64,000 nt of DNA from Hepsetus odoe (lineage: Eukaryota; Chordata; Actinopteri; Characiformes; Hepsetidae), in assembly GCA_017165825.1 (NCBI GenBank), contig CM029386.1, forward strand, positions 7,427,582 to 7,491,581, read 5' to 3'. The translations under genes and the position numbers were made by a program. Below are positions 12,085 to 23,893 of the stretch, in pieces; within the stretch, counting starts at the first letter, position 1, and each line of letters begins with the position of its first letter. The notes under the pieces are model-generated. The model was given only the letters and a program-made list of their open reading frames with translations. It made no database searches and had not been told where the DNA came from.

Positions 12085-12356
12085 GGGGCAGCGGTGGCCT
12101 AGCGGTTAGGGCGTTAGCCGCATGATCGGAGGATCAGGGGTTCAAACCCCTTCCCAATAGGTTGCCCTGAGGTACCCTTGAGCAAGGTACCGTCCCCATC
12201 ACTGCTCCCCGGGCGCTTTCAATAGCTGCCCACTGCTGCACGGGTTTGAGTGTGCATGGGTAAAATGCAGAGGTCCAATTTCGTTGTGGTTCATGTGTGC
12301 TGTGCCGTGACCTCGCAATGACAAGGGTAGTCACTTTCACTTTTTTTTCACTTTCA
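12085..12356 (+). repeat. tRNA-derived SINE (family A), most complete copy
   Basis: This is the fullest copy of the family. It has the A-box 'tggcctagcgg', the B-box 'ggttcaaaccc', the body with 'gaggtacccttgagcaaggt', 'gggcgctttcaatagctgcc' and 'tgtgctgtgccgtgacctcg', and the tail 'tcactttcac' repeated twice around a T-run. Confidence 0.88.
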
Positions 12357-12699
12357 CATAGTTACATGTAAATAAGTTGGTATATGTTCTATATGTAATT
12401 CAAGCAATTCTGCTTATGCCACTTATAGATGGCCATATTATAATTCCCCTGTTGAAGCAAAATAATTGTTGGACTTGTTTTTTTTTTTTTGGGGGGGTAG
12501 GCTTTTTTGTTTAAAGAGTGGGCCTAAGCCTTTAGCACCAGTTTCAGAACTATTGCACTTCAAATTGCAAATTCTAAATGTGCTTCTTGTCTTCTTGGCC
12601 AAATGTTAATTAAGGAATGATGGCACAAAATTTAAGGACATATTGGACAAGTTGTGGCTCATAACATACAGCATTTTACAGATTTCAGTAGTACTGGCT
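12357..12699. other. Unassigned DNA
   Basis: A T-run followed by a G-run lies at 12477-12498. No gene is seen. Confidence 0.4.
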
Positions 12700-12836
12700 T
12701 GTGTAACACGGTCCCCTCACAGAGAGAAGGTGATGCCCAGGCAATAGGTCCTAGCCCAGTGAGAGCGGGGATAGGATCCAGCACCCCCTGTCACCCTTAT
12801 TTGGACAAGAAATTAAGGAAATTAGTGAGTGAGAGA
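12700..12836 (+). repeat. SINE family C 3' fragment
   Basis: It contains 'gataggatccagcaccccct' and ends 'attagtgagtgagagag', matching the 3' third of the SINE at 30808. Confidence 0.65.
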
Positions 12837-13069
12837 GAGGTTTTCCTTTGGGAGGGTGTAATGGCATGTAACCACACAATGTCTGTTTCTAAGCACACTA
12901 CGTGGGATTATAAATCTTAATGTGAATGACAGAGAAAAAAGTTAATAGTTTTTTTCCATTGCTGAAACATCAAAACATGAAAAAGAAGTCAAAATGTTTC
13001 AGCAGTCAACATTGCCAAATTTAGTCCAGCTTTTTTGTTATTCAGTCAAACACTTTACAGTACTGAGAC

Positions 13070-13330
13070 CAGCTATGTTGTGCAGGCTGGAGATGGTGGC
13101 ACTAGTGAAAGGACAGGAGGCTGAGCTGGAGGTGTCATATTTAAAGATGCTGTGATTTTCTTTGGGTGTGATGAAGATGGACAGGATTAGAAATTAGTAT
13201 ATTAGAGGGACAGCTCAGGTTAGACATTTTGGTGACAACGTTAGATAAGCAAGGTTGCATTGGTTTGGACATGTCCAGAGGAGAGACAAGGATTATATTG
13301 TGAGTCAAGCAACTGGGATAGGAGATTAAA
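13070..13330 (+). pseudogene. LINE ORF2 C-terminal fragment
   Basis: With a few stops the plus strand reads as LEMVALVKGQEAELEVSYLK, then KMDRIRN, IRGTAQVR and LHWFGHVQRRDKDYI. The same residues occur in the minus-strand LINE remnant at 14271-15480. It is a short dead copy of the same non-LTR element in the opposite orientation. Confidence 0.75.
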
Positions 13331-14270
13331 TATTGATTGAACTGAATTATGACAGTTAACACTAAACACTTCCACAAGTGCTTCCACACTTTTTTAGAGA
13401 GAACACATATAGATAGCATTCCTACTGACAAGGCACATGAATTGCATGAATAAGTTAGGACTTATTTCTCAAGCTTGCTTTACATTGGCAAAACAAAAAA
13501 AAAAAAAAGAAAATCTACTATTCTGGGTTAAAGCAGTTCAGAACAAATGACTGACATGGAAGAATTAGATCAGCATGAGAAATGTGCTGAAATTTTCTAC
13601 CTTCCCTTAAAAAATGAATACATTTTTTTGAGTGCTCCTTGGTGTTTCTGATGAGTAAAGAATATTCTAGTATGTGTTTGTGGAATTGCTAATCATATCT
13701 GATAGAGAATAGTTGTCAGCCTCACTGATACACTTGAAGAAATGTATAACAGTTCTGGACAAAGAGAAAGAACAACTACTCTGTTTCTTCAAATAATGAG
13801 GGCAGCATCTTGATGTGGGAACACAAAGAATTTCTACTGAATCAAATACGCAAATGACCAGCTTACATTTTGCTTTAATGAAGTTGCACTAATTTTTTTA
13901 ATTATTGTTTCCCAAATTCTTAATGTTGAGCATGATTAGGACTATAGCTCTATAGAATGTTTAGGTTTTGAAACTAGGTACAACTTAAGAAGAGACTTTA
14001 AGGTGAACCTATTGTTGATATACAGGAACTGTTGAGTTGCAAACATAATTATAGCTACAAACAGCTTATGTAATATCCATTGAAAATTAATGGCTAAAAG
14101 AAAGGATGTTCTGAAGCAGCAATGCACAAGCCTTAGGTCAGCATGCCCAATGCAAGTGTCAGCTGAAGCGATGAAATGTGGTACTCAGCTATCTGAACTG
14201 ATGAAATCAGTGCTGTTTCTATTTTTTTTTTTTATTAGTTGACCATTTTTACCACTTCTTCTTCTTTTTC
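13331..14270. other. Unassigned DNA
   Basis: A poly-A run lies at 13495-13508. There is no gene or repeat I can name. Confidence 0.4.
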
Positions 14271-15480
14271 TTTCGGCTGCTCCCATTTTGGGGTTGCCAC
14301 AGTGGATCAACTGTCTCCATTTCTTACGGTCCTCTGCATCTTCCTGCTTCAAACCAACCATCTGCATGTCCTCTCTCACCACATCCATAAATTTCCTCTA
14401 TAGTCTTCCTCTTCTCCTCTTTCCTGGCAGCTCCATCTTCAACATCCTCTTTCCAATATAATCCTCATCTCTTCTCTGGACATGTCCAAACCAATGCAAC
14501 CTTGCTTCTCTAACCTTGTCTCCAAGACGTCTAACCTGTGCTGTCCCTCTTATATACTCATTTCTAATCCTGTCCATCCTCATCACACCCAACGAAAATC
14601 TCAGCATCTTTAACTCTGACACCTCCAGCTCTGCCTCCTGTCTTGTCGTCAGTGCCACCATCTCCAACCCATACAACATAGCACTACTGTCCTGTAAACC
14701 TTCCCTTATACTCTAGCTGGTATGCGTATGTCACAAATCACTCCAGCCACTCTTCTCCACCTATTCCAACCTGCCTGCACTCTCTCCCCTGTCACTACTT
14801 TGCAGTCTTTAATCTCTTTCAGACTGACCCTCCTGCAAAGAATATAATCCACCTGTAAGCATCTTCCTCCACTCTTATACATCACCCTGTGCTCCTCTCT
14901 CTTCTTAAAATAAGTATTATCTACAGCCATTTTCATCCTTTTTGCAAAATCTACAACCATCTGACCTTCAACATTCCTCTCCTTGACCCCATGCCTACCC
15001 ATCGCCTCTATTCCCTTCACCAACATGACCATTAAAATCTGCACCAATCATCACTCTCTCTCCCCTGGGTACACTCTCTATCACTTCATCTAACTCACTC
15101 CAGAATTTTTCCTTCTCAACCATCTCACATCCAACTTGTGGAGCATAAGCACTAACAACATTCATTATCACACCTTCAACTTCCAGCTTCAAACTCATCA
15201 CCCTTCCTGACACCCTCTTCACTTCCAAAACACTCTCCACATACTCTTCCTTCAGGATAATATCTACCCCATTCCTCCTCTTCTTCTTCTTCTTCTTCTT
15301 CTTCTTCTTCTTCTTCTTCTTCTTCTTCTTCTTCTTCTTCTTCTTCTCCTTTGACCAACAGTAGTCCAATTTTCTGTAGGCTAACTGTACTGGTGGCGGT
15401 CTTTGGCAAAGTTTTACACCGGATGCCCTTCCTGACGTAACCCTCCCCATTTACCCGGGCTTGGGACCGGCACGAAGAAA
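14271..15480 (-). pseudogene. Non-LTR retrotransposon remnant with endonuclease but no RT core
   Basis: Reading the minus strand from 15480, an APE-type endonuclease comes first. It has NGVDIILKEEYVESVLEVKR, VSAYAPQVGC, MIGADFNGHVGEGNRGD and YKSGGRCLQVDYILCRR. It then joins almost directly (near 14780-14700) to the element's C-terminus, with LEMVALTTRQEAELEVSELK, IRGTAQVRR and LHWFGHVQRRDEDYIGKRM. The polymerase domain that should separate them, several hundred residues, is missing. A (GAA)n tract is expanded inside the endonuclease frame. The clade is uncertain. It encodes no working enzyme. Confidence 0.8.
15277..15347. repeat. (CTT)n/(GAA)n trinucleotide microsatellite
   Basis: About 23 near-perfect CTT units sit within the LINE endonuclease frame. 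They create artificial poly-Lys and poly-Glu open frames on the minus strand. Confidence 0.97.
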
Positions 15481-16465
15481 TACACTGGTTTGTGCATCCC
15501 TAGTGTCTGGGTTAACCATTTTTACCACTATGCTCTACTTTTTAAACCCTGCATCTTACAAGCACACTGCAATTAGCAGAGGGACCCAACCCATGCACAG
15601 TTTGAAGAAACTGCTCCAGCATTAATAAAATGAATTTTAATATAACTTGTAGTGAAAGTACATTTTGTACAGGAAATGCAACAGGTCCTCTGTGTCTGTA
15701 GAAGTGGAAATAAGGTGAAAAATGTTGCAATAAGTTGTTGGTTAGCTAATGATGTTCTCATTGAAATGAAACTGGCATCACTCACAGATTTTCCTGTCTA
15801 TGTATTTTCAAGTAATCACCTTGCCATTCCAATTGTTAATCCCATTTCTGAATTCCAGCCAGGAACCCAGTGTCCAATGTGACGTTTCTCTATATGCAGC
15901 CTTGCAAAATGTCATCTGCCTTTTTTTATCTCACCTTGGAATAATAAATAAATGCCAATTCTGTCAATTTTGAGTTGGAACATTGAAATACCAGCAGTCA
16001 AATAATCAGATAGGAAAAAGACCAAGGACTATTTTGACAAAGATTTCCTTGATCAGTGTTTTTTTTTTTTCCTTTGCCAGGTCTAGTTTTTTTTTCATTC
16101 TCAGTGAAATGATAATGACTAGGAGGTTTCTGCAAAATAACTATTTGCCTATAATGCTGCAACTATAAAAACTACAGACTTTTTAAACACACCCATTTCA
16201 GCTGAGTGATCTGTTTGCTGCTTAGTTACTTTTTGCCAGATGATGATATGCTGCATCATTACTAGTTTTTAATTTGAGTAGTGGACCATTGTTTATACAG
16301 CAGGTACAACAACAAGGTAGTGAAATGGTGGTTTGTTGCACTGACCCTGACTATGGTATCAGGATCAACACTGTGTATGAAGGGATATATAGACTGAAAT
16401 ACAGTGGCAGAAAAAAACAGAGAGATCAGAAATTTACACATAAACTTAATTTGACTCCATTAGTG
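15481..16465. other. Unassigned DNA
   Basis: Several short open frames occur on both strands without recognisable domains, and poly-T runs lie at 16061 and 16088. I see no exon. Confidence 0.4.
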
Positions 16466-16674
16466 AAGTGAAAGTGATTCTTGTCATTGTGAAACACAGC
16501 ACAGCACACAATGAACCACAATGGAATGCAACCTCTACATTTAACCCCTACACACATGTGCAGCAGGGGACAGGCCACCGCTGCCTGGGTTAAATGCAGA
16601 GGTCCAATTTCGTTGTGGTTCACTGTGTGTTGTGCTGTGACCTTGCAATGACATGGGTTGTCACTTTCACTTTA
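16466..16674. repeat. Inverted (fold-back) pair of SINE family A tails
   Basis: A minus-oriented tail, 'aagtgaaagtgattcttgtc' on through 'cacagcacagcacac', meets a plus-oriented copy ending 'tgcaatgacatgggttgtca' plus 'ctttcactt'. The join is around 16565-16585 in 'gcagcaggggacaggccaccg'. The result is an imperfect palindrome of about 95-bp arms. Confidence 0.8.
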
Positions 16675-16981
16675 AGTCATACTCCTAGTAGTGTTGGACT
16701 CAGTGTTGGCCATTTTCTTAGTAGGTGTCCTTAATAAACTGGGAACTCCCTAGGTACAGGAGACAGTGGCCTCAGAGTATGAATTCTGAAGCATCTTAAC
16801 TGTTCAAATTAAATAAAGTGCCTCAGAACACAGTGGATGATACTATCACCCTTCAGAAAAATCTTTGAAGGATAAAGAGTGTATTTTTGTATTTCAAGTA
16901 ACAAGGACAAGATTGAAGACACAGTCCTTGTAAGCAGGCAGGAGCATGCCCAGATGTCTGCCGATTACAGATTTCAGGCAG
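16675..16981. other. Short stretch, possible element body at its end
   Basis: Positions 16927-16980 can be read as a coding-like string (SRQEHAQMSADYRFQA). They directly precede the LTR that abuts the truncated element at 17243, so they may belong to the same element. This is only a possibility. Confidence 0.3.
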
Positions 16982-17242
16982 TGTCATGTTGCGGAGGGGA
17001 AAAGAGGCACAAGTGCACGGCGGCGATCTTAGAGGGTTTATTCGAGAAACAAATGAACATAGGGATACAAACAAACAGGGGTGAGCCACAACAAAGAACA
17101 GGCGAGTCTGGGTCAGTCTGGAACTCCTTAAATACTAAGCTAGCCAGGTGTGAGGGATTGGGTGGTGATGGTAATTGGGTGTGCTGGAAAACATGGTCAG
17201 AACTCCAGTGACCGGGACCAAGGCATGTCGCGAACCGTGACA
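16982..17242 (-). mobile_element. LTR of a second family, minus strand
   Basis: The 261-bp block starts TGTCATG and ends CCGTGACA. On the minus strand it has a TATA-like 'tatttaagg' and a poly(A) signal 'aataaa' in LTR order. The end motifs resemble the IQ-cargo LTR but the interior differs. Flanking pentamers (GGCAG and GTAAA) do not match, so it is not a simple intact insertion; recombination or deletion is likely. Confidence 0.7.
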
Positions 17243-17259
17243 GTAAAGCAAGCAAGCTA

Positions 17260-18555
17260 TGATTGTTGTCCAAAGAGAAAGGCTGGACAGAACAGCTGAA
17301 CAGAAGAAGCAAACTGCATGCCAGGCACCAAAGAGAGTAGAGATTCCAAAAGTTCAGGAGAAGCTGGAGGCTAAAGTGGCCACTATAGAACAGCTGAATC
17401 AGACCAGAGCAGAGCTGAAGCAGGTGTAAGACAACAGCGTCGTTCTGCAGGCTGAACTGGGAAAAGCCTGGAGAGAGGCCAGTAGGCTCACAGAGCTGGA
17501 AAAGCAGGTCAGAGGTATGGAAGCAAAATTGGTGATTTCAACTCACTCTGCAGACACCAGTGCATGCTGGGACCCTGGTGGATAACACCAAAATGGAACA
17601 GCTGAGGAACTGTCTGATGGAGAAGGAAGCGGAGCAGCCATGTGAAACCTCTGAGAAGGGTGCTCAGAGCACAATCAGAGACACCCTATCTTCTGTTTTC
17701 TCTCACAATTCAGCAGACTCAGAACAGGGTAAGCGGTTGGGGAGTCAGGGAATCAGGGACTCTGCCACGCTGAGCTCCAAGCAGCAGAAAGACAAAAACA
17801 AGGTCAAGAAGAGGAAGAAGGAGCCAAAAAATAACATCAGCAAGGAAGTGTGCTTCGGGAAGGTGAACGACACATTCTGCACATCAGATTCTGAGACAGG
17901 AGACATGGAGAGTGAGGATGACAAGGGTTTGATGCTGAGCTCAAACTGTGTGAAAGACTCTTCCACTTTGAACCTTAAAGAATCCTCTGTATTTAGCTTT
18001 CTGTCTGTATCCTCTTCGCACGGAAGCTTGGGCTCACAAAAGCTCACGCAGTCTTTGGCAGAACAGCACCCAAAGCAGTGGAAGACAGATGGTTGGAAGA
18101 CCCTGTCCTCCCCAGCTTGGTTTGACATCAGCTCCCTTTCAGACTCCTTCAGGACAAGGCTTTCCAGCGAGTCAGACTATCCCTCCAGGGACTCCAGTGT
18201 CAAGTCTGTGAAACAGGTGAGGGACAGAAGGAGTGCTGACTTTTACGGGAACTCGAACACGGATGGAGTGGTCTCTATAACGGGCAAAGAAGGAAAGGTA
18301 TTGAAAAAACACAAAGTGAAACACAAATACGTTAACAATGAGAAGGACAAGGTTCCAAGTGTGGTGTGGTGTCAGGGCATGGATGAAAAAATTGTAAAGA
18401 GGAATAAGGAAAAAGACTGGACTGGAGCTCTGGGATACCCCTCACCACCGCCAGCAGCCCTGGACATGGCTGTGGCTGGTCAGGGGCTCCCTCTTTGGTT
18501 TGCTTGCTTTATGGACCTGGCCATGTGCCCCATTAATGGGGCTGTTTACGTCTAA
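17260..18555 (+). pseudogene. Retroelement cargo ORF: coiled coil and Ser-rich tail
   Basis: The coiled-coil part reads KLEAKVATIEQLNQTRAELK and then a stop near 17429, where the related copy has a CAA codon. An open frame of 331 codons follows (17560-18555; the first ATG is at about 17593). It has a Lys-rich block (DKNKVKKRKKEPK), acidic and Ser-rich stretches, and two versions of a repeated motif, SVFSFLSVSSSHGSLGS and DISSLSDSFRTRLSSESD. Its C-terminus carries LGYPSPPPAALDM and a hydrophobic end finishing CPINGAVYV. The tail aligns with 36800-37171 in the complete copy. I do not recognise a host parent for the tail. No retroviral enzyme is present. Confidence 0.7.
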
Positions 18556-18652
18556 GGTTTGTGTTTTTTTGTTTGGCCTCCCCCAGAGGTCCAGCTCAGG
18601 GCGAGGCTGTGTTGTGGTGCCCCGGGAGTTGTGCCTTTTGGGGGGGGGCTTC

Positions 18653-18862
18653 TGTCACAGTCTGTCATACATGGGGTTCTGGTTGGGCACGGTGTGCTTC
18701 ATTGGGGCTGCTATTTAAGCCTCAATAAGTCAGAACATTCATGAGGTGAAGCCTCACGTTAATGGTGGCACTTTAGTTCCTCTTGGTGATTATATGAATA
18801 AAGTTACGTTCCAGATCACTGGCTCTGCACTGACATCCTTCCCGCACCCCGCCACCGTTACA
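18653..18862 (+). mobile_element. 3' LTR, internally deleted
   Basis: It runs from TGTCACAG to CCGTTACA and is 210 bp instead of 275, missing the 5' arm of the long inverted repeat. It retains 'tatttaag' and 'aataaagttacg'. Confidence 0.88.
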
Positions 18863-20856
18863 CCCCTCTTGTTTACAAACCAAACTTAACAAGGAAATAT
18901 TACTGAAGCACTTGCATGGCTTATTTATTTATATATTTAAGGTAAAAAAAAATATCTATAATGCAATGCAAAAAAACTAATTTATTTTACACATCTCCAG
19001 TGCATGTTGCATAGAAATCCATTAGTGAGAAAAATTCACCCAAAGAAGTTTAACTCTGCTGCCATTCTACAGGGCATAACAATAGGCCTGTGAATTTGAT
19101 CAGGATTGAAAGACATCTTCATTTTGCACAGTAAATCTAGATTAAAATTATTATTGTAAATTTGTTATCTTTTTGGACTTAAACCTAGGTGTCTGTAGAG
19201 AATGCAGGCAAAAAATCATTAAAAAAATGTAAGCAAATAACAATATATGTAATATGTAAATAAAGTCAATTATTTTATTGTGATATATCTGAAAAAGGTC
19301 ATACAATAAACATAGATCATATTTTTATATAATGGAAATGAAAAATGCTTTCTGAGGTAGGTAATGCAACCAAGTGTTTTAATATAGCTCTTTTCATTCA
19401 TTGCAGCCATTCAGTGCTTTACACATTACTTACTACAAAAAAAGATAAAAGAGAATAGAAAAAATTAAGATATAATTAAAACATTACAAAAACCATGGAG
19501 GTTTAAAAATAAGTACAAAAAATTAAAAAGGAACATGGGAAAGCAATTAATATTAATCAGAATAAAAGATGGTTCAGGATAGCTTATTTGTTATTGTTTC
19601 CAAACTGCATATCTTAGATTAACTATAACAACATAGTCCAATTTGGCAGCATTGCACTTTGCACTGAAAATGTTATGTCCTCCCTTTCCAATTTAAAAAT
19701 GATTTTTAAAATCTTATTTCAGATCCTGGCAAACCAAATAATATTTTTAAAACAACATCACTTTATATTCCTTCAGCCTAAGGGTCATGGCATTAAAACA
19801 GCAGGGTCGTTTAATGGCTATGTTGCTATATAGCACCCTGCGTAGCCAGTCTGGCAGGTTAAATTTAATTAATGTGTTTGATAGTGTTCTCCAGTGAAAT
19901 GGCTTTTTGCACTGGATTATTGATTGCTGTGAAGATGTGAACATGAAAGGGAGAATTTTGACTGTGTTGACAACTTAATAGAAATGAAAATCTTAAAGTC
20001 AATTGATTAATGGTTTACTGCTGATAAGAGCTCTCAGTTTTTGTAAGACAATCTAACAAGAAAGCACAAGAAAAAGAAAAGTTATTAAAAGCACATAATA
20101 GCTTTTACTAAAAACTGAGATTTTTGGGGATACAGTGAAGAGCTCTCTTCTAAATTAACAAATCAAAAATGTAGTAGTCTTTCACTTAGAATTGTTTTTA
20201 CCATTTGACTGGAATGGAGAAAATTTATACTCTTTTTTATTTAACTATAGTTTTAAGGTCAAATTTGCCTAGTGCATGTAAAGCAGTGCTTTTGTATAAA
20301 TACATATATTTCTCATTATTACACAAATGATTGATTACACTTACCTTACTTTACTAACTGGACATTAATTGCCATAAATGAGCACTTTGTACATTTTACT
20401 GACTGAAGACTATCTATTACATTTAATTTATATCACACATTAAAGTTTTTTTTTTTTTTAGCCCATTAGTGAATATTTGTACTGGGATCTGTGAGACTCT
20501 CAATGCATACAGAAGTCAGTTTTTTTTTGGTTTTTTTTTGTGGGTGTCAACAATACGGTATTCGTGACCAACATGGCTTTTAGAAAAAGGTAATTGTCTG
20601 GGCAATAGTAATTTATAGTAATGAGCTATGATGGGGTTAGGCAGCAACCAATTGTAAACTTTTCCAACTAAATATAAGTTTAAAGACAAAAGAGGTGTGG
20701 TAACATTGGTGTGACATGTTTTCCTTCTACTTATTGTGCTGTCTTTGCCAGAGTTGATGTCTGTGTTGATTTCTTTCAGTGAGTCATTTCCCAGTACACT
20801 GGAATTGCAATTTAAACATCATCTACTTTAAGAGTGTTTGATTGCTTTGTAGCCTC
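18863..20856. other. AT-rich unassigned stretch
   Basis: The composition is very AT-rich, with A and T runs. I see no gene, splice pair or repeat consensus. Confidence 0.45.
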
Positions 20857-21168
20857 CTACAGTTGTAAAACAGCACACCCAGGAATAAAGGCAGAGAAAC
20901 AGAACAGGATGACAATCCATCACAGGGTGGACATACACCCAAATTTCTCATTCATGGGATAATAAAAGATTATTCTATTCTATTCTACACACACTCTCAT
21001 ACATGCACATTCACACCCAGTAGGCAATTTAGCATCTCCAATCCATCTGATGTGCATGTCTTTGGACTTTGGAGGTAAGCCACCAAAATATTTAGAACAT
21101 GCAAACTCCACACAGAAAGGGCCTGAGCAGACCGCAGCACTACCCATTGTATTACTGTTCCACCTGCA
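20857..21168 (-). repeat. SINE family C copy with a LINE tail inserted
   Basis: The reverse complement carries 'cctttctgtgtggagtttgc', 'aaagacatgcacatcag' and 'gtccaccctgtgatggattg', in the order of the SINE at 30808. The family's central part is split by 20938-20990. Confidence 0.7.
20938..20990 (+). repeat. LINE 3' terminus with (TATTC)n tail
   Basis: 'ctcattcatgggataataaa' plus 'agatt' and then ATTCT repeats match the reverse complement of the LINE 3' end at 43699-43790 ('gatcttttattatcccacga' and the AGTAG tail). It is a severely 5'-truncated insertion inside the SINE. Confidence 0.7.
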
Positions 21169-23893
21169 GTCGAAACAAAATGTAAAAAAAACCAACAACC
21201 TCAAACAATGCCTCTTTCGCAAAAACTTGCACATCACACCACCATGCCACAACCATCTTGCTATCACTGCTGGACCATAGAAGACTGCAGTCGGATGCAA
21301 AATGCAAAGGCTCTGTTTCAATAATTTTTCAAACATTTGGGACTAGTCAGTCAGTGATTAGTCATATTAGTCAAAGTGACCATATTCACCTTTGGCTTCA
21401 GAACTGGTAAAGCAATTATGTATATGCCTACCCCGAATATTTCAGACTTTTTTCATTGCCATCCTTTTAGTTGTAGAATGGAAGGTAGCTCATGAATAAT
21501 ATAAAAAAGTCATTCAACTATTCAGTTAGTGTGCTTAGAGACCAAATTTGCCATGCTTGATTAGCTTACACTTGAATGTGTAAGATTATACCCATATATT
21601 TGGAAGTTGCTGGTCATTCATTTGTGGAACAGGGTATTGCTTTCTTAGTAGTACTGATCTATGGAACCAAAGCATACAGCTCCAGCACTCTGAGAACAGC
21701 CAGACCAGTAGTTTAGTTCTACTGCACCAATCTGTGAGGAATACTCTAGTTTCTTTACATTCATAGCTGTGATGCACTTAATGGATCTGGTGTATTAGTC
21801 ATTCACTTCTTTCCTCACTTCTTTACTGACACTGATTTAGCAGGTTGAATATTCCCCCCAAGGGAGTGCCCTTAACTGCAGGCTTGTTCACTAATGTGCA
21901 CTAAGACAAAATGTTTCTCAGCTTAAAAGAAGGCTTAAAGCTATGATGCATTTCAGAGTTTGTCAAGAGTGAAGAGGCCTGAAAATACATCCGTTTTTGG
22001 CTATAGCTAAAGACATAACACTATTATGCTTCTCAAACCTTCTAAAGTTTTGTTTTGTTTTTTAAAGAAAACCAATATCATTGAGAAAATTAAAAATTAA
22101 AATACTCAATAATACAAAATCTTTATGTAAAAGTAAATTGTATTAGTGTGAGAGGGAGAAAGAAGATGTTACAGTGGAATTCAGATTTAAATCCTAGCTA
22201 AGGGGTTCACTTTTGTTGTGCTTTGATTGGATATGCCCTCAGGGAGGAAGAGCATCTGTGCATTGCCACTGAGGCTAGCAGGTAACTGAACTGTAAAGGA
22301 CAGGGTTCTAATTCTTCAAAGGGTACAGTTTAAACTGAATCTTCCATTTCCTTTTCCTACTGGCATTATAGGAAAGAGAGAGAAAGAGAAAGACAGAGAG
22401 AGAGGAGAGTTAAACCCACATCCCCAGGTAGAAAAGTAATAGCTTTCTAGGGCAGAATAGTGACAAGGCAAGAGCATGTATTTGTGTTTGATTTTTCACT
22501 CTTATTTCTGTATGAGAGGACTAAAGGAGTGACAGTTGAGTGTCACTAAACACACACATAAACACACAGAGTTGCCCCCCACACAAACACATAAAGAGAC
22601 ACACAGCAATGTTTCTAAAATACATGTCAGATTGTGGCAAATGTGTAAATTAATTTGAAATAACCAAAACAGTTCCTGAGAAGGAATCCTTATTTAGGAC
22701 TTTTCAGGTTTTGCAGCCTTTGAAGACAAGACTAATACTACAAAGTTCTCTTTATGGGATTATGCCATACTTCTACCATTGTGTTGTTAAAGCCATAAAT
22801 AAAACTTGATGATTTCTTCTGAAGTGAAGTGAAGTTTTTGGAACAAGTGAGGTAGATTGGGGTTGGACAACCTCCTGGCAAGTACATCCGCAGGACCTGG
22901 TTAGGTGACCATTTTTTGAGATAAATAGATGACTGAGGTGCTACACAAATGAACTATTTATAATTTTTGTTATAAAATACCTTCAATCTGCAACATGTCA
23001 TCTTTAAGGGAATGAGAACAAACATTCTGGGATTCTTTCTGGTGGTCACTTTGAAAGAATAATATATGAAAAATAGTCAGTGAGTGAAAAAACAAACAAA
23101 TAAACTAAAATGTATTGTATTATTGCAAATGGTTGTCTTGCAGCATCTACACTATATTTTATTACTATATTTTATATATTAATCCCAATCCAATGTCCCA
23201 GTGCTTCCATTAAGTAAATCAGCTGTTTTCTGTAGAGTCACATTTGTCACAAGTTTGATCTTGTATGGAGTATACACTTGAAGAAGCCCCCTCTAAAACC
23301 TGACCCTACAATCCTCCAGCATATGCTCTTTTATTCCTCAAAATAATACTTTTTTGTTCAAATACAAATTCTTCTGTCCTCAAACAGTTCTGGCAGTTCT
23401 TCCCAGATTATGGTTGATCTAGCTGTATGGCTATTCCAGGTGTGGTTCCTGTTAGCTTTCTGCTAATTTTCTAGCAATGCTTGACCTTTTTGTACAAGTT
23501 GAACAGCACAGGAGAACATTTATTGACAATTCTGTTAACATTATCCAATTGAATCCCTTGATTATAATTGTACTGGGGTGATGGGGCATTCTCCTCCCAC
23601 TTTCTTCCTGACTTTCATGGATTCCTGACCTTGAATGGCTATGGTACCAACAGGGATCAAATTCCTAATTTTCCAAAGATAGGGCCAGCAATTAGGCCAT
23701 TAGGATAAAAAAAAAAAAAAGGTCTTTATGTTGGTTTAGAATTTCCATATTCAGTTTAGTTCCTCCCTCATATGTCTGCATTTTCAGCCCACAATTTCTC
23801 ATGGCTGTTCTTATGAATGTCATCCTTGTCTGCTACCATGCATTAGCTCTTGCAGTTTGTTTTGTCCAGTTAAATGGTGTTAAATTCTCCAGT
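21169..23893. other. Long unassigned stretch
   Basis: It holds a GA-rich tract at 22372-22407, CA-rich words at 22550-22610 and a poly-A run at 23707-23721. I see no exon or nameable repeat; some parts may be very old SINEs. Confidence 0.4.

Larger units (their letters stand above)
17243..18862 (+). mobile_element. 5'-truncated copy of the IQ-cargo LTR element
   Basis: This copy keeps the coiled-coil segment, the Ser-rich tail, the hydrophobic C-terminus, a polypurine-like G run at 18638-18649 and a 210-bp 3' LTR. From about 17260 it aligns with 35450 onward in the complete element (shared 'caaactgcatgccaggca', 'gagaagctggaggctaaagt' and 'ctgaatcagaccag'). The 5' LTR and IQ repeats are gone, and a foreign LTR sits at the break. 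Confidence 0.85.

Noticed and set aside
15176..15450. Open frames with long poly-Lys or poly-Glu runs
   Set aside because: They are translations of the (CTT)n/(GAA)n microsatellite inserted in a dead LINE endonuclease frame.
22140..22400. Possible degraded SINE with a weak B-box-like word
   Set aside because: No convincing head-body-tail order could be aligned with the families in this window.
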